Shown here: positions 1 to 12,874 of the stretch, piece after piece
How the letters are laid out: each line of letters begins with the position of its first letter
Position numbering within the stretch: position 1 is the first letter of the stretch
DNA from: Atriophallophorus winterbourni
Taxonomy: Eukaryota > Platyhelminthes > Trematoda > Plagiorchiida > Microphallidae
Assembly (NCBI GenBank): GCA_013407085.1
Contig: JACCGJ010000209.1
Coordinates: 1-64,000 of the forward strand
DNA: 64,000 nt
Reading direction: 5' to 3'
Translations under genes and position numbers: made by a program
Notes under the pieces: generated by a model
What the model saw: the letters and a program-made list of their open reading frames with translations, nothing else
Told to the model about the DNA's origin: nothing
Databases searched by the model: none

Positions 1-40
<40 letters not shown>
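1..40. repeat. (AT)n microsatellite
   Basis: Pure AT dinucleotide run that begins at the window edge, so its true length is unknown. Confidence 0.95.
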
Positions 41-43
<3 letters not shown>

Positions 44-3000
44 CGTGATAGCATTCAACTTGATGCTTTATCTCCATTTAATATTGATTTCGATCAGTAG
101 AGCGAAAGGCAACTGCCACCAGCAGTTTTTCGGAGACTCACAGTATTCGAAGGTAGATTTCTCTCAACTTGCTTAAATGAACACGACTTTGAAAGCGTGC
201 TCCAACCGCACTGAAACAAAGTGCCCACACACAAACACAGACGTAAAGTAATCTAGCAATGATGGCCAATTGCAAGCTCTTGGATATTATGCAGATCATC
301 ACCATTCAGCACAAGAAAAATAAAAGGAGGTCCCGCATAGTTAGACGACAAGAAACAAACATCAAAATAGACCTGGTTTGCGGGAATTTTATGACAGCAG
401 TGAGAGTAACTGCATCTTCGATATAATAACAGATGGACAGTGTTAACCGTTGTTGAACAATATTCAGTTTTTCACGGTTGTTCAAATGAGCCAAAAGTAG
501 TGTGGGTTTAAATTAAAACGGTTGGCATGAAATGGACTGACAACAAAACGATAATTTGAGGAGAGAAATTGTTGTTGTTACATGACTTGCTTAAAAACTA
601 TAGGCGTGAGTCTCATCCTTAGTCGTGTGCTTACTAAAAATTGACTAGATGGATTTCTCGGGTGATGTGGGCTTCAAAGTTCTGCGTGATTAACATTGAA
701 AATAGTGGCATCCAGTTTTGCAATCGACAAATTGATGAGATAATTGAAGTTGATCTGGTTAACGTTACACCGACTGTCCATTAAGCCTATGTAAACAAAT
801 ATAGTACAAGTCAGCAAACGTGATTTGCTCTCCCGTTAGACAGTTTGAAGTTATTCACACCTCGGTCATGGCAACTCATGTTACAGGATTATTGCTCAAA
901 GTTGACTGGAAGTCAACAATCGAAGTCTGTAGTATGCGTGAAACTCATTGTGTTGCACTATTTGGGAAAACTACGAAGCCATGATCATCAATCCATGTTC
1001 GGTTGATTTAGGCTCTGAAAACTATGAATTTCTTATAGATTACACGTGTGGATCAGCTAAAGACTGTTTCGGAGCCAAATCTTCTGTGTCGACTGCTATC
1101 CAAGAAGCCTAATGGTCAATATTTCTGACATGCTGTATTCTACAGAATGCAGTCAGAATTATGGTCTGACGGACAGCTAGGGGATGTGCAAATTGCTGTT
1201 GGACCATAATCTGCGTTGATCTATAAAAGGAATCATATACTGCTAAATTCACGTTATATATGTTGGCACAAATCAAGCTTTTGATACAATTAAACCTAAT
1301 AAAGCTGCCATTAAGCCACTATCCGGTAACACGAAAACCGCAGTAGAAGGGAATATGTTTGAAGCAATCCAACCTAATAAAAGAAAAGCACTATTTTACC
1401 GCATGTATTTTAAAGTGCCGAGCATCTAACAATTTTCGTAGACTTGCGGACCTTTCATACATTAGACAAGCGATTTATGAAAAAGGCGAAACAGTGTTCT
1501 ACATATATTCTGCAATTTTCGCCAACATATCGTAGTCGACCAGAATACTAAATGCCGAAATAGCCTATTTTCTCTATTTCAAAATTATCGCCTATCCTGT
1601 CTGGGTAATGTGTATAGAAAGTGAAACGCATATATTTCAAATTTCTATGCTTCATAGCTGTGAAATCAGCTAGTCCATCTTTGATCAGGCGCTCACGAAG
1701 TCTGAAAGATGGAGCTCTTGACCGTTTTGTTTTGATGGATTATTTGAAGCGTTATCTCTAAATAAAAGAATAGCAGATACGAATTTCGCCTGCTGCTTGT
1801 ATGCCACATCGAAAGCGACCAATTCGCACAAATTCACTGAGTTTGGCTTCTTGCTGTGTGAGATTTTGCATTTAACGAATCTTACTGTTTTGTCAATCGA
1901 AACGCGGTGAAACATGACACCATTATGTGCTTGTTAAGTACATTTATGGTTGACATCGAACTACAAAAATTTGTTATGTTATAATTAGATTTCACTAGTG
2001 ATGAACAATACTGCATGCTTTCTCGTGCCTAACGATTAAGAACCAGAAAGTCATCAGACAATGGCGAGACGTGAACAAGTTCTGTGAAGAGAGAGAGTTC
2101 AGGAATGTTAACATCGTGAAACTATCTCTGGCCCATCACCAAAAGTCTTTTGTTTGCCAGAGCATATTAACAAAACAACCAGCTGAACTCTTTAAATGAG
2201 ATATCGAGGTAATCACATTAATTTTCCGGATGAAGTTAAGTACCTCAGGGAACTACCTACCGCGACTAAGACTTCGGTTTGGGCTACGAGTATTAAACAA
2301 AAAGCATAACTTGATATTGCCACATCGTTGTTTAGGTTAAATGATGACTGTTCTTTTAATGAGTTAACGCTTGCATATACTCATTATTTTCATTTATCTC
2401 AAACATACTAATATTATACCACCAGGCACCAAAATTCATTGCGAAACTCTGTCAGTAGAAACATTCTGACGTATTCACACAAAAACGTGCGCAGGCAAGT
2501 ATCTGGGCTTGGTTGTCAGATACTACATAGGCGTACGCCAATGGAGCATCTATCGGGAATGGGAGCTGATACTAAGAGACACTACAGCTGCGAATACTTC
2601 ACTGTTGTTTCTCATCATTTCTCATATAATATTTGGTAGTTGTTTAATTAGATTTATTGTCAACTTTATGATAATCAACTGCAAAAGTAATCAATTGAAT
2701 TTGAAAATCGTATTTCATATATGGTGTACATTTAATTTTGTGAGTTTTGGAGACACTTTCATAAACTTGCATGAAAATGTTTTTTCAAGAAATGTAGTCA
2801 ACATCTCTATCTCCCTAGATTTCGTACACTCAGGTGGACCTACAATTCAGCAAGCAATCGACAGAAATAGGGCGTTTTGTGTCAAATATTCATTAAGTAT
2901 ATTGGCTAAAAATTATTCTTCAAAGTTTTTAAAAGCATTTTACATAACCGAGTATCCAGAAAGGCCGCGAGGTTCGTAAAAAGCATGTTTCACTAGCACG

Positions 3001-4028
3001 CGGGCTCTATTCGCGCGCAGCGAACTGATTATACCACACCAGTAACCCGCCTTCGCATTTTCACCGTCACTGTTCTGTTGACCCTATATTGTAGGAACCA
3101 TTGTTTCAAGACAGAATTTAGTCTTGGTCGTCAAAAGCTGTTTCAGACGCGTGTCATAAAAGAAAGTCCAGTAGATAGTTAGGTCTTAAAATCACTGAAA
3201 CCCTGTGTCTGATATTTCTGGAAACTGAAAACCTCGGATGTGAGTCGTAGCCGCCGCGGACATAGAATGAATGACAATTAAGAGTATTAGACCATTAATG
3301 CCATAACATAATCTTTGCCTTGCGATATGCTGACAGAGAACCTAAAGTTTTAGTTTGATATCTAAGTTGCGGATTGTTTTGTTTTTCTATATCCAATAAA
3401 GTAGCTAGCGATTGTTTGGCGACGTGATCCTTGTGACAGATTTAGCTCTTTCAAAACTTGCTCTCGTCAGGTAAAGGCCAGGCAGGACTAAGATGGGATA
3501 AATATCCTTAAAGTGCGTAACATCCATGAAGGTGTAAGTGTCCATGCATAACCATCTCCAATGATCTCCAATCCGATCGCGGTAAGTGGAGTGGTTTGTT
3601 TCGGGGCATCAACGAAGCCGACGCATCTACATCTCAGAACACTTAAATCAAAGCAAAGTTCAATTTTACTACAACTTAATCAAATAAATCGTGTGAGAAA
3701 TTGATAGTATATTCGAACTCGTGTTCATTTACTAGTGAATGTTTTCAAAGAACCAAACAAAATACCCGAAACTTGCGAGAATTACCGTATAGTAACGACA
3801 AATAGGATACAAAAGCAAACTCTAAGTTTTTGCAAGAACATTTTTAATTTTTCATTGTGGTTATTAGAAAATTTCGTTTTCTCACAAGAACTAGTAGATA
3901 AACAAATAAGTAAATAGTAAGAGTGTCTGAATTCGTTGAAATCAACCGACCTGTGGAACGAATTCCAGATATATTAAAAGACAGTTTAATTAATAAAAAC
4001 TATGACAAATATTAGTTGTTCAGCAATA
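41..4028. other. No recognisable gene; AT-rich unique-looking DNA
   Basis: The longest open frame here (2509-2979, plus, 156 codons) is rich in Ile, Phe, Asn and Leu and shows no family motif; it reads like AT-rich chance sequence. I see no RNA gene, no transposon protein and no strong splice-site pair. A few GC-richer patches (around 3000-3060 and 3540-3620) carry nothing I can name. Confidence 0.5.
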
Positions 4029-4302
4029 GTTGTGTCAAAATGCGGGGAATGTGAGCAACACATTACTTTGGTCATCCATAAGCGCCTTGAGTGCTTGACC
4101 AGAAATCACCGTGATTCTGTGTTTGAACACCATGGTTCGTTGTACGAACCCTATGTAACAGTGGCATTCAAGTATAACTTTGTTTTCCACTTATCCAGGC
4201 TCACTCAAACAAAACTTACTGTCTCCAACTGATGACGAGAAGCAGCCAGATAAATGTAATGTTGTGTAAGTGTGGGGGATGTGAGCAACACATTACTGTG
4301 GC
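4029..4302 (+). repeat. Hammerhead-repeat monomer, degraded ribozyme at its end
   Basis: This copy matches the units at 28746-28986, 35888-36152 and 59307-59471. It holds the shared block GGGGAATGTGAGCAACAC, a small hairpin around a GTTCGTTGTACGAAC core, and at 4229-4235 the ribozyme box CTGATGA. The second conserved box reads GATA where GAAA is required, so this ribozyme should be inactive. The start of a following unit (4258-4302) shows that the source was tandem. Confidence 0.75.
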
Positions 4303-6262
4303 AATTATTGTTTTACATGTAAGGCAGATATTTTGTGTCATCGCATTATTATTAACATTTTTCAAATTCTGAGAAATTTTTACAATTATTATTGCGCAAC
4401 AATTTAAATATTATTAAATCTTATATGCTTTTGAGAAGGTCTACAGGCATCCCGATGTTCACAGTTTAAAGCAGCAGTCATTTATTCCCTGCCAGCTATC
4501 CGTACGCAATAGAGAAATCAGAAATACTACCTTTCTCATCTAACCTCAACGCAAACGGATCGAGCCTAATTCATGCCACTTGAAATTCGTTTATTATTAA
4601 GTATCGCAAATCAACGGACGATTATCTACCTCCTCAAACTGTAGTAATCCGGAGCTTAATCACCTGAAAAGTAATTGGCGTCATCAAAATTTATCCTAAT
4701 TTCGATACAAAACCGCTCTCGAATATTTTAGCGCCAACAACTTTGATCGTGAATTACCAGCTTATTCATCGCATTGTATACCGAAATGTTAAACTTGGCT
4801 GATTCAAATTTACTTCGAATAGAATATGCTTGCTATCACGAAATTTCTGAAATGCCAAGGGCTAATATATATAAATGAAAATAAGAAATTATTGGCATTT
4901 TTCATATTCGGGATCTACATCTATGTTCTGATACGAGCATAAAACAATTCCTCGATTTAGATATAAACAACATTTGACAGATACAAATGAGACGTGTATT
5001 CTGTCACGAGATATAGTAGCTGCAAGTGCGTTTATTTTAAGCTTATTTGTCTCCAGTGATAAGCACAATTCTGATGCAAACGACGCGATTAATGTTACCA
5101 CCCGCAGCGCTAGATGTTTCTTTTAATCACTGCACTAAATCACAGTTTATTTTACATCTTATATCAGTTAACATGTTTGCATAATACAAAATACTGAAAT
5201 TTTGAAAATGTTTCATTTAAATAGCCTAAGTGTATAGAAGTTGTATGATTCTGATGGTTTTTAATAAATCACGAACCAAATATGTCCCTTATTTTAAAGC
5301 TATTCATTATAAAGTTTATTAGCATTTTTAATCAATTATCTGCGTATCTAGGTTTGAGCGAACTGGCTGTATCCCATTTGCAATTATTACCATAATTATT
5401 GCTAGAACATCCAACTCCCCAATGTGTTTCACGGTGTACTCACACGGAATTGGGAGTTAGAATGAGCCTATGTTCTAAATATGATACACAAAATCTGACA
5501 GCTAAGTTTAGATCTATCCTGAACAAATACCTACTACAAGCATACTAGACTTGTTTTACGTAAAATTAGAAGAAGCCGACCGAAGTAAATGACACTTTAA
5601 TACAAACCTGGCCGGAGCTCAACAGATGCAATTAGTACCCGATTCATAAGAAGAAATAACATGACCATAAATTTCTAATTCCATGCGCAATAGACAGTTG
5701 GTAAAAATTCCTGAATAAACTAAATTACAAAGCCCGGTACTTAAATAAGTGTCGCGGAGCGTCTGAACTCTGCCAACTCCATGCTGCCTTGTAGGTTGAA
5801 CACAGGTTTGCACAAGATAGAGAATTGAACTTAAATATATGCAAATTTGCGGAAAGAAAATCACTTGCAAAGCATTCCGAGAAAGCCCAAATATTATAGA
5901 AAAACAAAATCACAGCTTAATAATACTTTGTGCCTTCAACGCGAGGACCTACCAGTTTTCTAAAGCTTAGGATGGATAATGAGCAAGCTGGTGTCTTAAA
6001 ATTTTGCACGGATGTTTGTATGATGAAGCAATGGCCAACTAAAGAAGCTCAGCCGGGAATTCGATTACTAGGTTGTTGTAGTAGGAAAATAGGCTGTCGT
6101 TTCTTGCCTCCGGTTTGACCGAATCGATCAAATTTACCGATGCCAAAAACACTCGTAAAGATCCTCCGATATATTGGGTTGAAGCTACATCTGCAATATA
6201 GACTACATCGAAAATCTGAGAATCTGAAATATAGATTTTTCTCGATCTATCCGAATTCGCAG
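4303..6262. other. No recognisable gene
   Basis: AT-rich sequence with only short open frames. I could not match any of them to a family and saw no repeat shared with the rest of the window. Confidence 0.5.
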
Positions 6263-6333
6263 TTTGCAATGTTAGACTTATTGATATATAGTTCACGGCA
6301 GCTGACCGGTGATGCTATAAATGAGATACCTTG
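6263..6333 (+). CDS. Candidate internal coding exon, unknown gene
   Basis: The stretch is bounded by a pyrimidine-containing acceptor ending CGCAG and a strong donor GTGAGT. Only one frame is open across it, encoding FAMLDLLIYSS and continuing to NEIPW; it starts in phase 0 and ends after two bases of a codon. The next candidate exon (6895-7127) needs one leftover base, so the two cannot be joined directly: either a further exon lies between them or one call is wrong. Function unknown. Confidence 0.3.
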
Positions 6334-6894
6334 GTGAGTTTAAGAATTCAATTCGTAATGTAACCTGCAATCAACCTCGAATACCACTTCATCACAGAAT
6401 TCTTTATTCAGAGTGAATTTTAATGCCGCTTCAGATTCTGTACTTTCTAGGGTCCGATTAAGAACGAAAAATTACAGGAAATGTAATATGATAATATATA
6501 TAATGCCAGATTGAAGGTTGTTTGAATGCGACAATGTATGCAAAGGGCTCAGGTAGAGTAGCTCGCGAATACAATTTGCACACGGGTGTCCGATTAGCCT
6601 GACAGTTATCATCGGTTCTGTTCAAATATGTCGTAGACAGAAGCATGAATCAGGCACTAAACTACTCTTATCTGGAACAATATTCAACGGATATCACGAA
6701 ATTGACTAAACCAATGACATCTTATTGATTGGTGAACATGCCGTGGACTGCCTTCGGAATATCAATCGTTCATACCTTTAATTTTATAATTTCATTCGAC
6801 CCCAAGTTGGTAACATCAAATGTCCTATGAACAGATTTAATATTTTACAGTTCAGCAATCCCATTGTAAAAATTTAATACATATATTTTCACAG
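6334..6894. other. Putative intron, no gene seen
   Basis: Lies between two candidate exons. It contains several TTTTNCAG-like acceptors but no long frame. Confidence 0.3.
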
Positions 6895-7127
6895 TAAAAC
6901 TTAAACATTTAGTGCGAGAGCTACTGATAAACATGCTTCCACTTAGTGATCTTGCGGCAATATCTCGTGAAGAATGTTTCCCTGGAACTCTTGAACCAGA
7001 CTTTGATTTCTGGAGGAAAGTAAAATGTTTTTCTCCATTCCAATATAAGGGAGTATGGAGACGTTATGAGAAAGCTTATGCGGAGCATCCAATCAGCCAA
7101 TTAATCACACCGGCTGAGAAAATTTAA
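6895..7127 (+). CDS. Candidate terminal coding exon, unknown gene
   Basis: Preceded by a textbook acceptor (TATATTTTCACAG). The frame runs from the splice site to a TAA stop, about 76 codons, with a composition very unlike the surrounding AT-rich noise: REECFPGTLEPDFDFW, then a Trp-, Tyr- and Arg-rich stretch (VWRRYEKAYAEHP) and ITPAEKI at the C terminus. This looks like a real, conserved protein end. I do not recognise the family. The acceptor leaves two bases of a split codon at the 5' end, so the upstream exon must end in phase 1. Confidence 0.5.
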
Positions 7128-7929
7128 GAAAAACGGTAGCGAGTTTTTCAATTTCTGAAAACTCTCAAGATAATCCGGTCCTTAGATCATGGTTGTATAT
7201 AAATTTCCTCTGATTATTTTATTCTTTCTATGACTTATAATAATCAACTACATATCAATGCCAAAAATTTCCGGATATGGCGATACAACGGTATATCTAA
7301 GTGTTATGTTATAAAAAAGTTCGATTAATTAGTTTTAGGCCAAACGGAAATCTTTTAGCTTACTTCCGTCAGTTTTTTCTTCACTTTCAGTGAGAATAGA
7401 AAAATTAAAGTTTATAAATGATTAAATGATACGTGAAAACGGTCATTACTAGATTTTGAATGCACATTGAGATTAAGTTGAGATTGATATTGTTGTAAAC
7501 TTTCAGTATATCCTGATGTCCTTTAATCCAGAACGTTGATACACCGCATGAATGTGATATGCCAAAAGTGTATTGAATATTTTAAGCTATAAAGTTCTCA
7601 TTCCATGCGTTTGATCTAGTTTACTAGTTTACTAGATAAGTGCTCAATTTCTATTAATTTTATTTTAAATGTGAATAATGCGCACACATTTGTCAAGCAG
7701 GTTGATATTCCAATCTTGTTTGTGGCACTTTTACAATATAAATAACCGCTAAAACAAGAAACCAGCAAATGTCACTATAAAATTGTATCGATATATTACT
7801 TATCAAATCATTATTACTTTCTTCTGCCGGTAGTAATCAGTGCCAGTAATCAGTGCAAAGTGAAATGGTGTCAACGATAAAACAAGGACTTGATATCACA
7901 GCACGGAATCGTTGCGTGACTCATTTTAC
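7128..7929. other. Probable 3' flank of the 6.9-7.1 kb exon; no gene seen
   Basis: AT-rich, with several AATATA- and ATAAAA-like stretches that could serve in polyadenylation. No coding signal. Confidence 0.4.
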
Positions 7930-8035
7930 AGTTTCGTACTCTCATTTGCATGCATTTCCATCAACACCCCAAGACCGGTTTCAGGCTGCTTACACTCATC
8001 AGGTAAAGTGAGTAAGATCAAGACACTCAAGGGCA
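7930..8035 (-). ncRNA. Hammerhead ribozyme motif in dispersed repeat
   Basis: Minus strand: CTGATGA (8002-7996), a 13-nt stem-loop GTGTAAGCAGCCT, GAAA (7982-7979), then CCGGTC with the canonical GUC-type cleavage triplet ending at 7973. Stem I can form between CACTTTA just upstream of the core and the G-rich GGGGTG after the cleavage site (mostly G-C, A-U and G-U pairs), but the first pair is broken (C opposite U). Stem III is the self-complementary ACCGGT, a type that works as a dimer. The trailing GATGGAAATGCATGCA block recurs near 17.58, 28.57, 29.16 and 58.50 kb. Confidence 0.7.
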
Positions 8036-8729
8036 ATTTGTTAACCTTTCTATTTGTAAAAATATGATGGTAGAGAATAAACTAGAGTTTAGTTTCTCAA
8101 AGCCAATTATCATCAAAATAAAATGCATTCGTTGAAAATGAAGCATATTTTTCAACACTTTTGCTTGATTAATTGTAATATCAATAAGTGCATATATATT
8201 CCAGCTCGGAATTAAGCTCTAACTTATCGATAATTCAATGAAATCGTTGTTCAGTTCAGAGTTTGAAAATGAATCGTCCTTCTTGTTTATCAGTGTTCAT
8301 TGAACTGTAAATTTTATTTGAGTATGCACATGAGATTAGGTAGAAAGATTAAAATCATAGAAATTCAATAGTTTTCATAGATTATTACTCGAGAATTCGG
8401 ATACCCAAAATTAATAAGAAATTATTGAAACTATAATATTATAACGTCCTACATATTCACTTGGTGAATAGCGTGAAATGATACTAAACTTACATTTTCG
8501 GAAAGCATGAGCAACTGCAAGAACCGTAATAACTGGTGAGGTTTAGTTATTATGCACAACGTGCAAATATAACATTTAAGTTCATGAATATATTTGCAGT
8601 AAAACTTGAAAACGAAATGAGTTCCAAGTTTATTAAACACGGTTTTTAATGGAATACATGACATCTTATGATTAGATACTAATTTTAGCACACAATTATT
8701 CAAAGATTCCTAGGTTTTCACGACCGGAG
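8036..8729. other. No recognisable gene
   Basis: AT-rich spacer between the hammerhead repeat and the RTE element. No frame of interest. Confidence 0.5.
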
Positions 8730-9381
8730 AGGTACTTCGGATAAGCTCCCAATTCCGAAAATTCTCTAATGGCGCGCGTCTCATATAGTCTCTGACAAAC
8801 AAGTCGAGCTCCTGGACTGCACGCGTGTTTTTTTGTCACCCGCGCGAACTTCTTCTACTGACACGAGAAAAGGCGTAGGCGGCTGACTGGCGCCTCAAAA
8901 CCAACTTGCTTCGGGCAGGTGGAGCACGTAATTCCATGAAGGCGGTCCACATAGGTGAATGAAAACCCTTATCTCAAACCTCCACTGCTTTGTGGCTACA
9001 TCCATTCATGGAAAATGCTTCAGGAGTCAACCTTGAGGAATCGTCAGGACCTGGATTCCCGTTATGCATTTCGAAGTTTTATTCAACTTCGTCCTGCCAG
9101 CACCAGCGATGACATCGTTTTACAAAAGTATCAGCCAAGTTGTTCCTTTGGTTACAGTGGTGCTGTGGCGAGGGAGCACTTGCTGCTTGGGCAACAGCTA
9201 GTTCTCCATAATGAACTGCCCTAGAGCAGATCACAACGCACCAAAGAATAGGACACTCCATTCCACTTGCATAGATAATAACACGGGAAGCAGCAGACAC
9301 CGGTCAAATGCTATGACTCTACTGGCGTAGAGCTCAGCGTATGGAGCTGCTTGCAAAGGTGGAAGAGATTTTTATGTCTCA

Positions 9382-10483
9382 TTGGACGGCTACCGTCCGC
9401 CTCAAGCAGGGAAGCTCCCAGTCAATAAGGTGCAGTCTCATCACGGTCTGGTATCCTTTTTTAATTTATTGGGATTGAGAATAATAAGCAGACTATATCA
9501 TTTCGCACTAACGAAACGAATTACTAAACAACAATTGTCATCTTGGAATCACGGAACCTGGAACCTGCGATCCATGATTCCAGGATTTCATGACGACCTC
9601 TCGAATCTCAGAGGCGTCAGAAAATCAGCTGTGATTAATAATGAGCTTAAAAATGCTGAATTTCGACGTGGCTGCCCTGCAAGAGATGCGATTACCAGAC
9701 ACTGATGTGCTAACCGAAATAAATTACACGTTATTGGAGAGGATGGGGTTTTAATGGAGTTGGGTTTGTCCTGCAAAACAACCTATTAAATGCAGCAGAA
9801 CCAAGCGGCTGTGGAAGGGAACGGATTTTGACTCTAAATCTTAAGTGCATTATTTGTACCATAACGTTCGTCAACGTTTATGCACCGACGCTCTCTGCGA
9901 CGCCTGCTGAAAAAGACGCTTTTTATCATAACCTCACAACAATCCTCAAAAGATTTCCACTATAAAATGTGTAGTGGTATCAGGTGATTTCAAAGCCTTC
10001 GTTGGTTAAGCCAATGAAAATGGACAACGCTTTTTAGAACTGTGCACACAGCTCAGTCATTTTGTCAGTAACGCTTTGTTTCAAATAAAACCACAGCATA
10101 TAATCTCTTGGAAATATCCTCGCTCTAAGCATTCGCATCAACTTGATCAATTTCTCGTTAGGCGCACTAATATGGGAAACGTACTCCTCAACAGATCATA
10201 TCAAAGTGCAGACTGCGACACTGACAATTCACTGGTTTGTACAAACTGAATTTTTTCCTAGACGAGATTTCACCGAACCAAATTGTCTGCTAAGCCAAGC
10301 ATAGACGTCACTCGCATGTGCGAAACTAATCTAGCTGCGCGATTTGCAAAAGCCTTCACAGCCGCAGTTCAACAAATCAACCCCACTCGAATCGGCTTCA
10401 AAAACGTGGAATCGATGAAACGTTGCATATGTCGAGTCGCATTTTCCACTTTCGGTCCAAAGAAAGCTCGAACGAGCGACTAG
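9382..10483 (+). pseudogene. RTE endonuclease domain, decayed
   Basis: Frames at 9382-9705 and 10283-10483 carry the start (GTWNLRSM) and the end (the segment before NPTRIGFKN) of the AP-endonuclease domain; the middle shifts frame several times. The catalytic GDFN-type motif is only partly visible (VSGDFKA near 9980). It would have nicked target DNA for target-primed reverse transcription. Confidence 0.7.
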
Positions 10484-10539
10484 TTCGAAGTAATATTAGA
10501 TGAATATTGTAATCGACCGTTAATGAATAGAATGACCCT

Positions 10540-11990
10540 TGGTGACGATGGAATTCAACCTGAGCACATCAAATGCTGTAGAACAACATTATTACAGTCT
10601 CTTCACCATTTGCTTCTTTAGTGCTGGCAGGAGCAGTGTGTCCCACATGAGATGCGAGACACGAAGCTCGACTCGCTAATTAAGAATATGTGTGATAGAG
10701 GAGACTGCAACAATTACAGAGAGAACTCCTTTCTGAATGTCGTAGGCAAACGTTTTACAGTTATACAGATCTTCTCGCTGAGACAACTTCAAAAAAGTGT
10801 CGGGAACAGCGCATGCCATTATACGCTGTTTTATTGATTTAACGAAGTCATTCGACTATGTACGCACAGGGGGTCTTTTCAAAATGCTTGATCTGATAGT
10901 CTGCCCCCCAAGACTGCTCAAACTCGTTATTTCGTTTCACTCAGGCATGAATGGCTCAGTCCATTTTAACTTTTTCAGTTCGGAAGTCTTTGAAATTCGC
11001 CGTGGCATAAAACAAGGGTGTGTTCTTGCTCCCACGCTGTTCGGCATTTTCTTTGCTCTGCTTCTTAGAGACGCTTTCAGGATGTGAACATAAGGCATTT
11101 ACCTACGAACGCTTTTCAAACTGAACAGGTTGAGGTCATAAACAATTGCACGGGATATGCTAGACTGTGACATGCTGTTTGCCGACAATGCAGCCATTAT
11201 TGCTCACTCTCAAGAACTCATCAATTCGCTGATGGACGTTTTTAATCAGTGCGCGCAAAACCAGACTTTCTCAAGGGATTGTATCATCACCGATCATCAG
11301 TGTTGGAAACTGTCAGCTTGAACCAGAACATCATTTCACGTATCTTGGTTCCTCCAATGCGGATAAACTCTCACTCGAGAGAGAGTATTTGCTATTTTGT
11401 CCCGATTGAACTCTCCTGTTTTGAGTAACCGCAAGTTGACTGTAAAGACAAAGATGATGGTATACAGCGCATGCGTACTAAATGTTTTACTGTACGGCAG
11501 TGACATCTGGACCACCCACAGCAAGACACGAACGAAAGCTGACTGCTTTCCATCTACGAAGCATCTGTCGTCTCTTGAACATATCGTGGATTGACAAAGT
11601 GACTAATGCTGAAGTGCTTTCAAAAGCTGTTCTACAGAGTATGTTCATACGACTACGACAGCGCTGCCTGCGGGGCTTTGTCCGCGTCTACAGAATGGAA
11701 AATGGTGGAATTCTGAAAGATCTCCTCTATGGTGAGTTGCACTCAGGAATTTGGCCATTAGGCAGACCTCACTTGCGGTACGATGACGTTTGCAAAAGAA
11801 ATATGTACGCTTTTGACCGCTCACATTGTTTAAAGCGTCGTCTGCAAGCTGGGGAGGAGCAAATATAGCTCTTTGCTGCTGGACGCAAATCACGCGGCTG
11901 GCGTGCAACTAACGCCGATCGACCGAGTACTGCCTATCTTTGCGAGCGCTCCGGGAGAGATTGTTCCTTTCGAATAGGACTGTTTAGTCA
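10540..11990 (+). pseudogene. RTE reverse transcriptase, decayed
   Basis: The best piece is 10797-11087, with FIDLTKSFDYV (motif A) and IKQGCVLAPTLFGIFF (motif B). The FADDAAI motif C is frame-broken at about 11180. 11482-11868 encodes the C-terminal region typical of RTE. A second, more recent set of RTE fragments sits at 31330-33806 on the other strand and can be aligned to this one. Confidence 0.8.
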
Positions 11991-12085
11991 TTCAAAATGT
12001 TGTGTAACATGACACAATCATGCCATTGTGATGTACATCCATGGTGGACATCGACTGACTTAAACCAAATAAAGAAAATATTAAT

Positions 12086-12870
12086 ATTTGAGAGGTATCC
12101 CATCACATCACTATTAGAAACGGTTTCTATTGGTAATCAGTAACAAAGTGTATAAACGAAAGCCAGGTACAGCGGAAGATAAATTAATATAGTGATCTCA
12201 AGTAACCATAAAATTTAAAAAAACACTGTTAGATTAGATTGAATCCGCAAACATATTTGCAAAATGCTATTGTGATGCTCATATCAACTCTCCTTTTCAC
12301 ACCTCAAAGTGTTTCGAACAAATGCTGCTGACGTACATTCTCAAGAAAAGTCTGAGCACAATCACAAACAGTAAAAATACCTAGCCTAAACAATCCGTAT
12401 TGAAAAAGGTATACTTGTGGATGCTTTTAGGATACCACGGTCTGTCAACCGGAATGACTGATAGCATCAAACGGTAATGAAAAGCTAATAGAAGAAACCT
12501 ACCCCAAAACGTCACTTTGAGCTTACCTAGGATAATAGCCGGAAGCAAGCAAACGGATCGTACCTACTCACCAACGCCTAGTGATGCGGTTCAAACTGCG
12601 ATAGCTCATTGAAGACCTTTCATGATTTGAACAATAAAACTTAATAAGATGTTTTTATGCATATGCACAAAGCATTTTGAATACATTAGTGGAGATATGA
12701 CCGCAACACACCCCTGACTTATCGCCAATACAAATACATGGTATTTCTGCCCAATTGATTGGACGGAGATATCTATTCCAAATATAAATTTGATAAGGAA
12801 TGATCAAGAAAGAGTGTTTGGTGTTGCTCTTTATTATCATAATCGCCTCCAGTCCCATCCAATAGGCAAA
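12086..12870. other. No recognisable gene
   Basis: Spacer between RTE and CR1 elements; only short frames. Confidence 0.5.
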
Positions 12871-12874
12871 CCGG

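Larger units (their letters stand above)
8730..12085 (+). mobile_element. RTE-like non-LTR retrotransposon, near full length, broken
   Basis: About 3.35 kb, the usual RTE size. 8730-9540 is a GC-richer 5' region without a clear gene. 9541-10260 carries an AP-endonuclease-type domain in pieces: GTWNLRSM at the start, a broken LQEMRLP, then FLVRRTNMGN before the domain end. 10540-11090 holds reverse transcriptase: NNYRENSFLNVVGKRF, FIDLTKSFDYV and IRRGIKQGCVLAPTLFG. A degraded FADD-type motif is near 11180 and the C-terminal region (FHLRSICRLLNISW, LYGELHSG, GRPHLRYDD) runs to about 11990. The 3' end contains the conserved GTACATCCATGGTGGACATCGA seen in other RTE tails here. Many frameshifts and stops make it inactive. 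Confidence 0.85.

Noticed and set aside
2509..2979. 156-codon open frame
   Set aside because: Composition (Ile, Phe, Asn, Leu) follows the AT-rich base content; no motif, no splice context.
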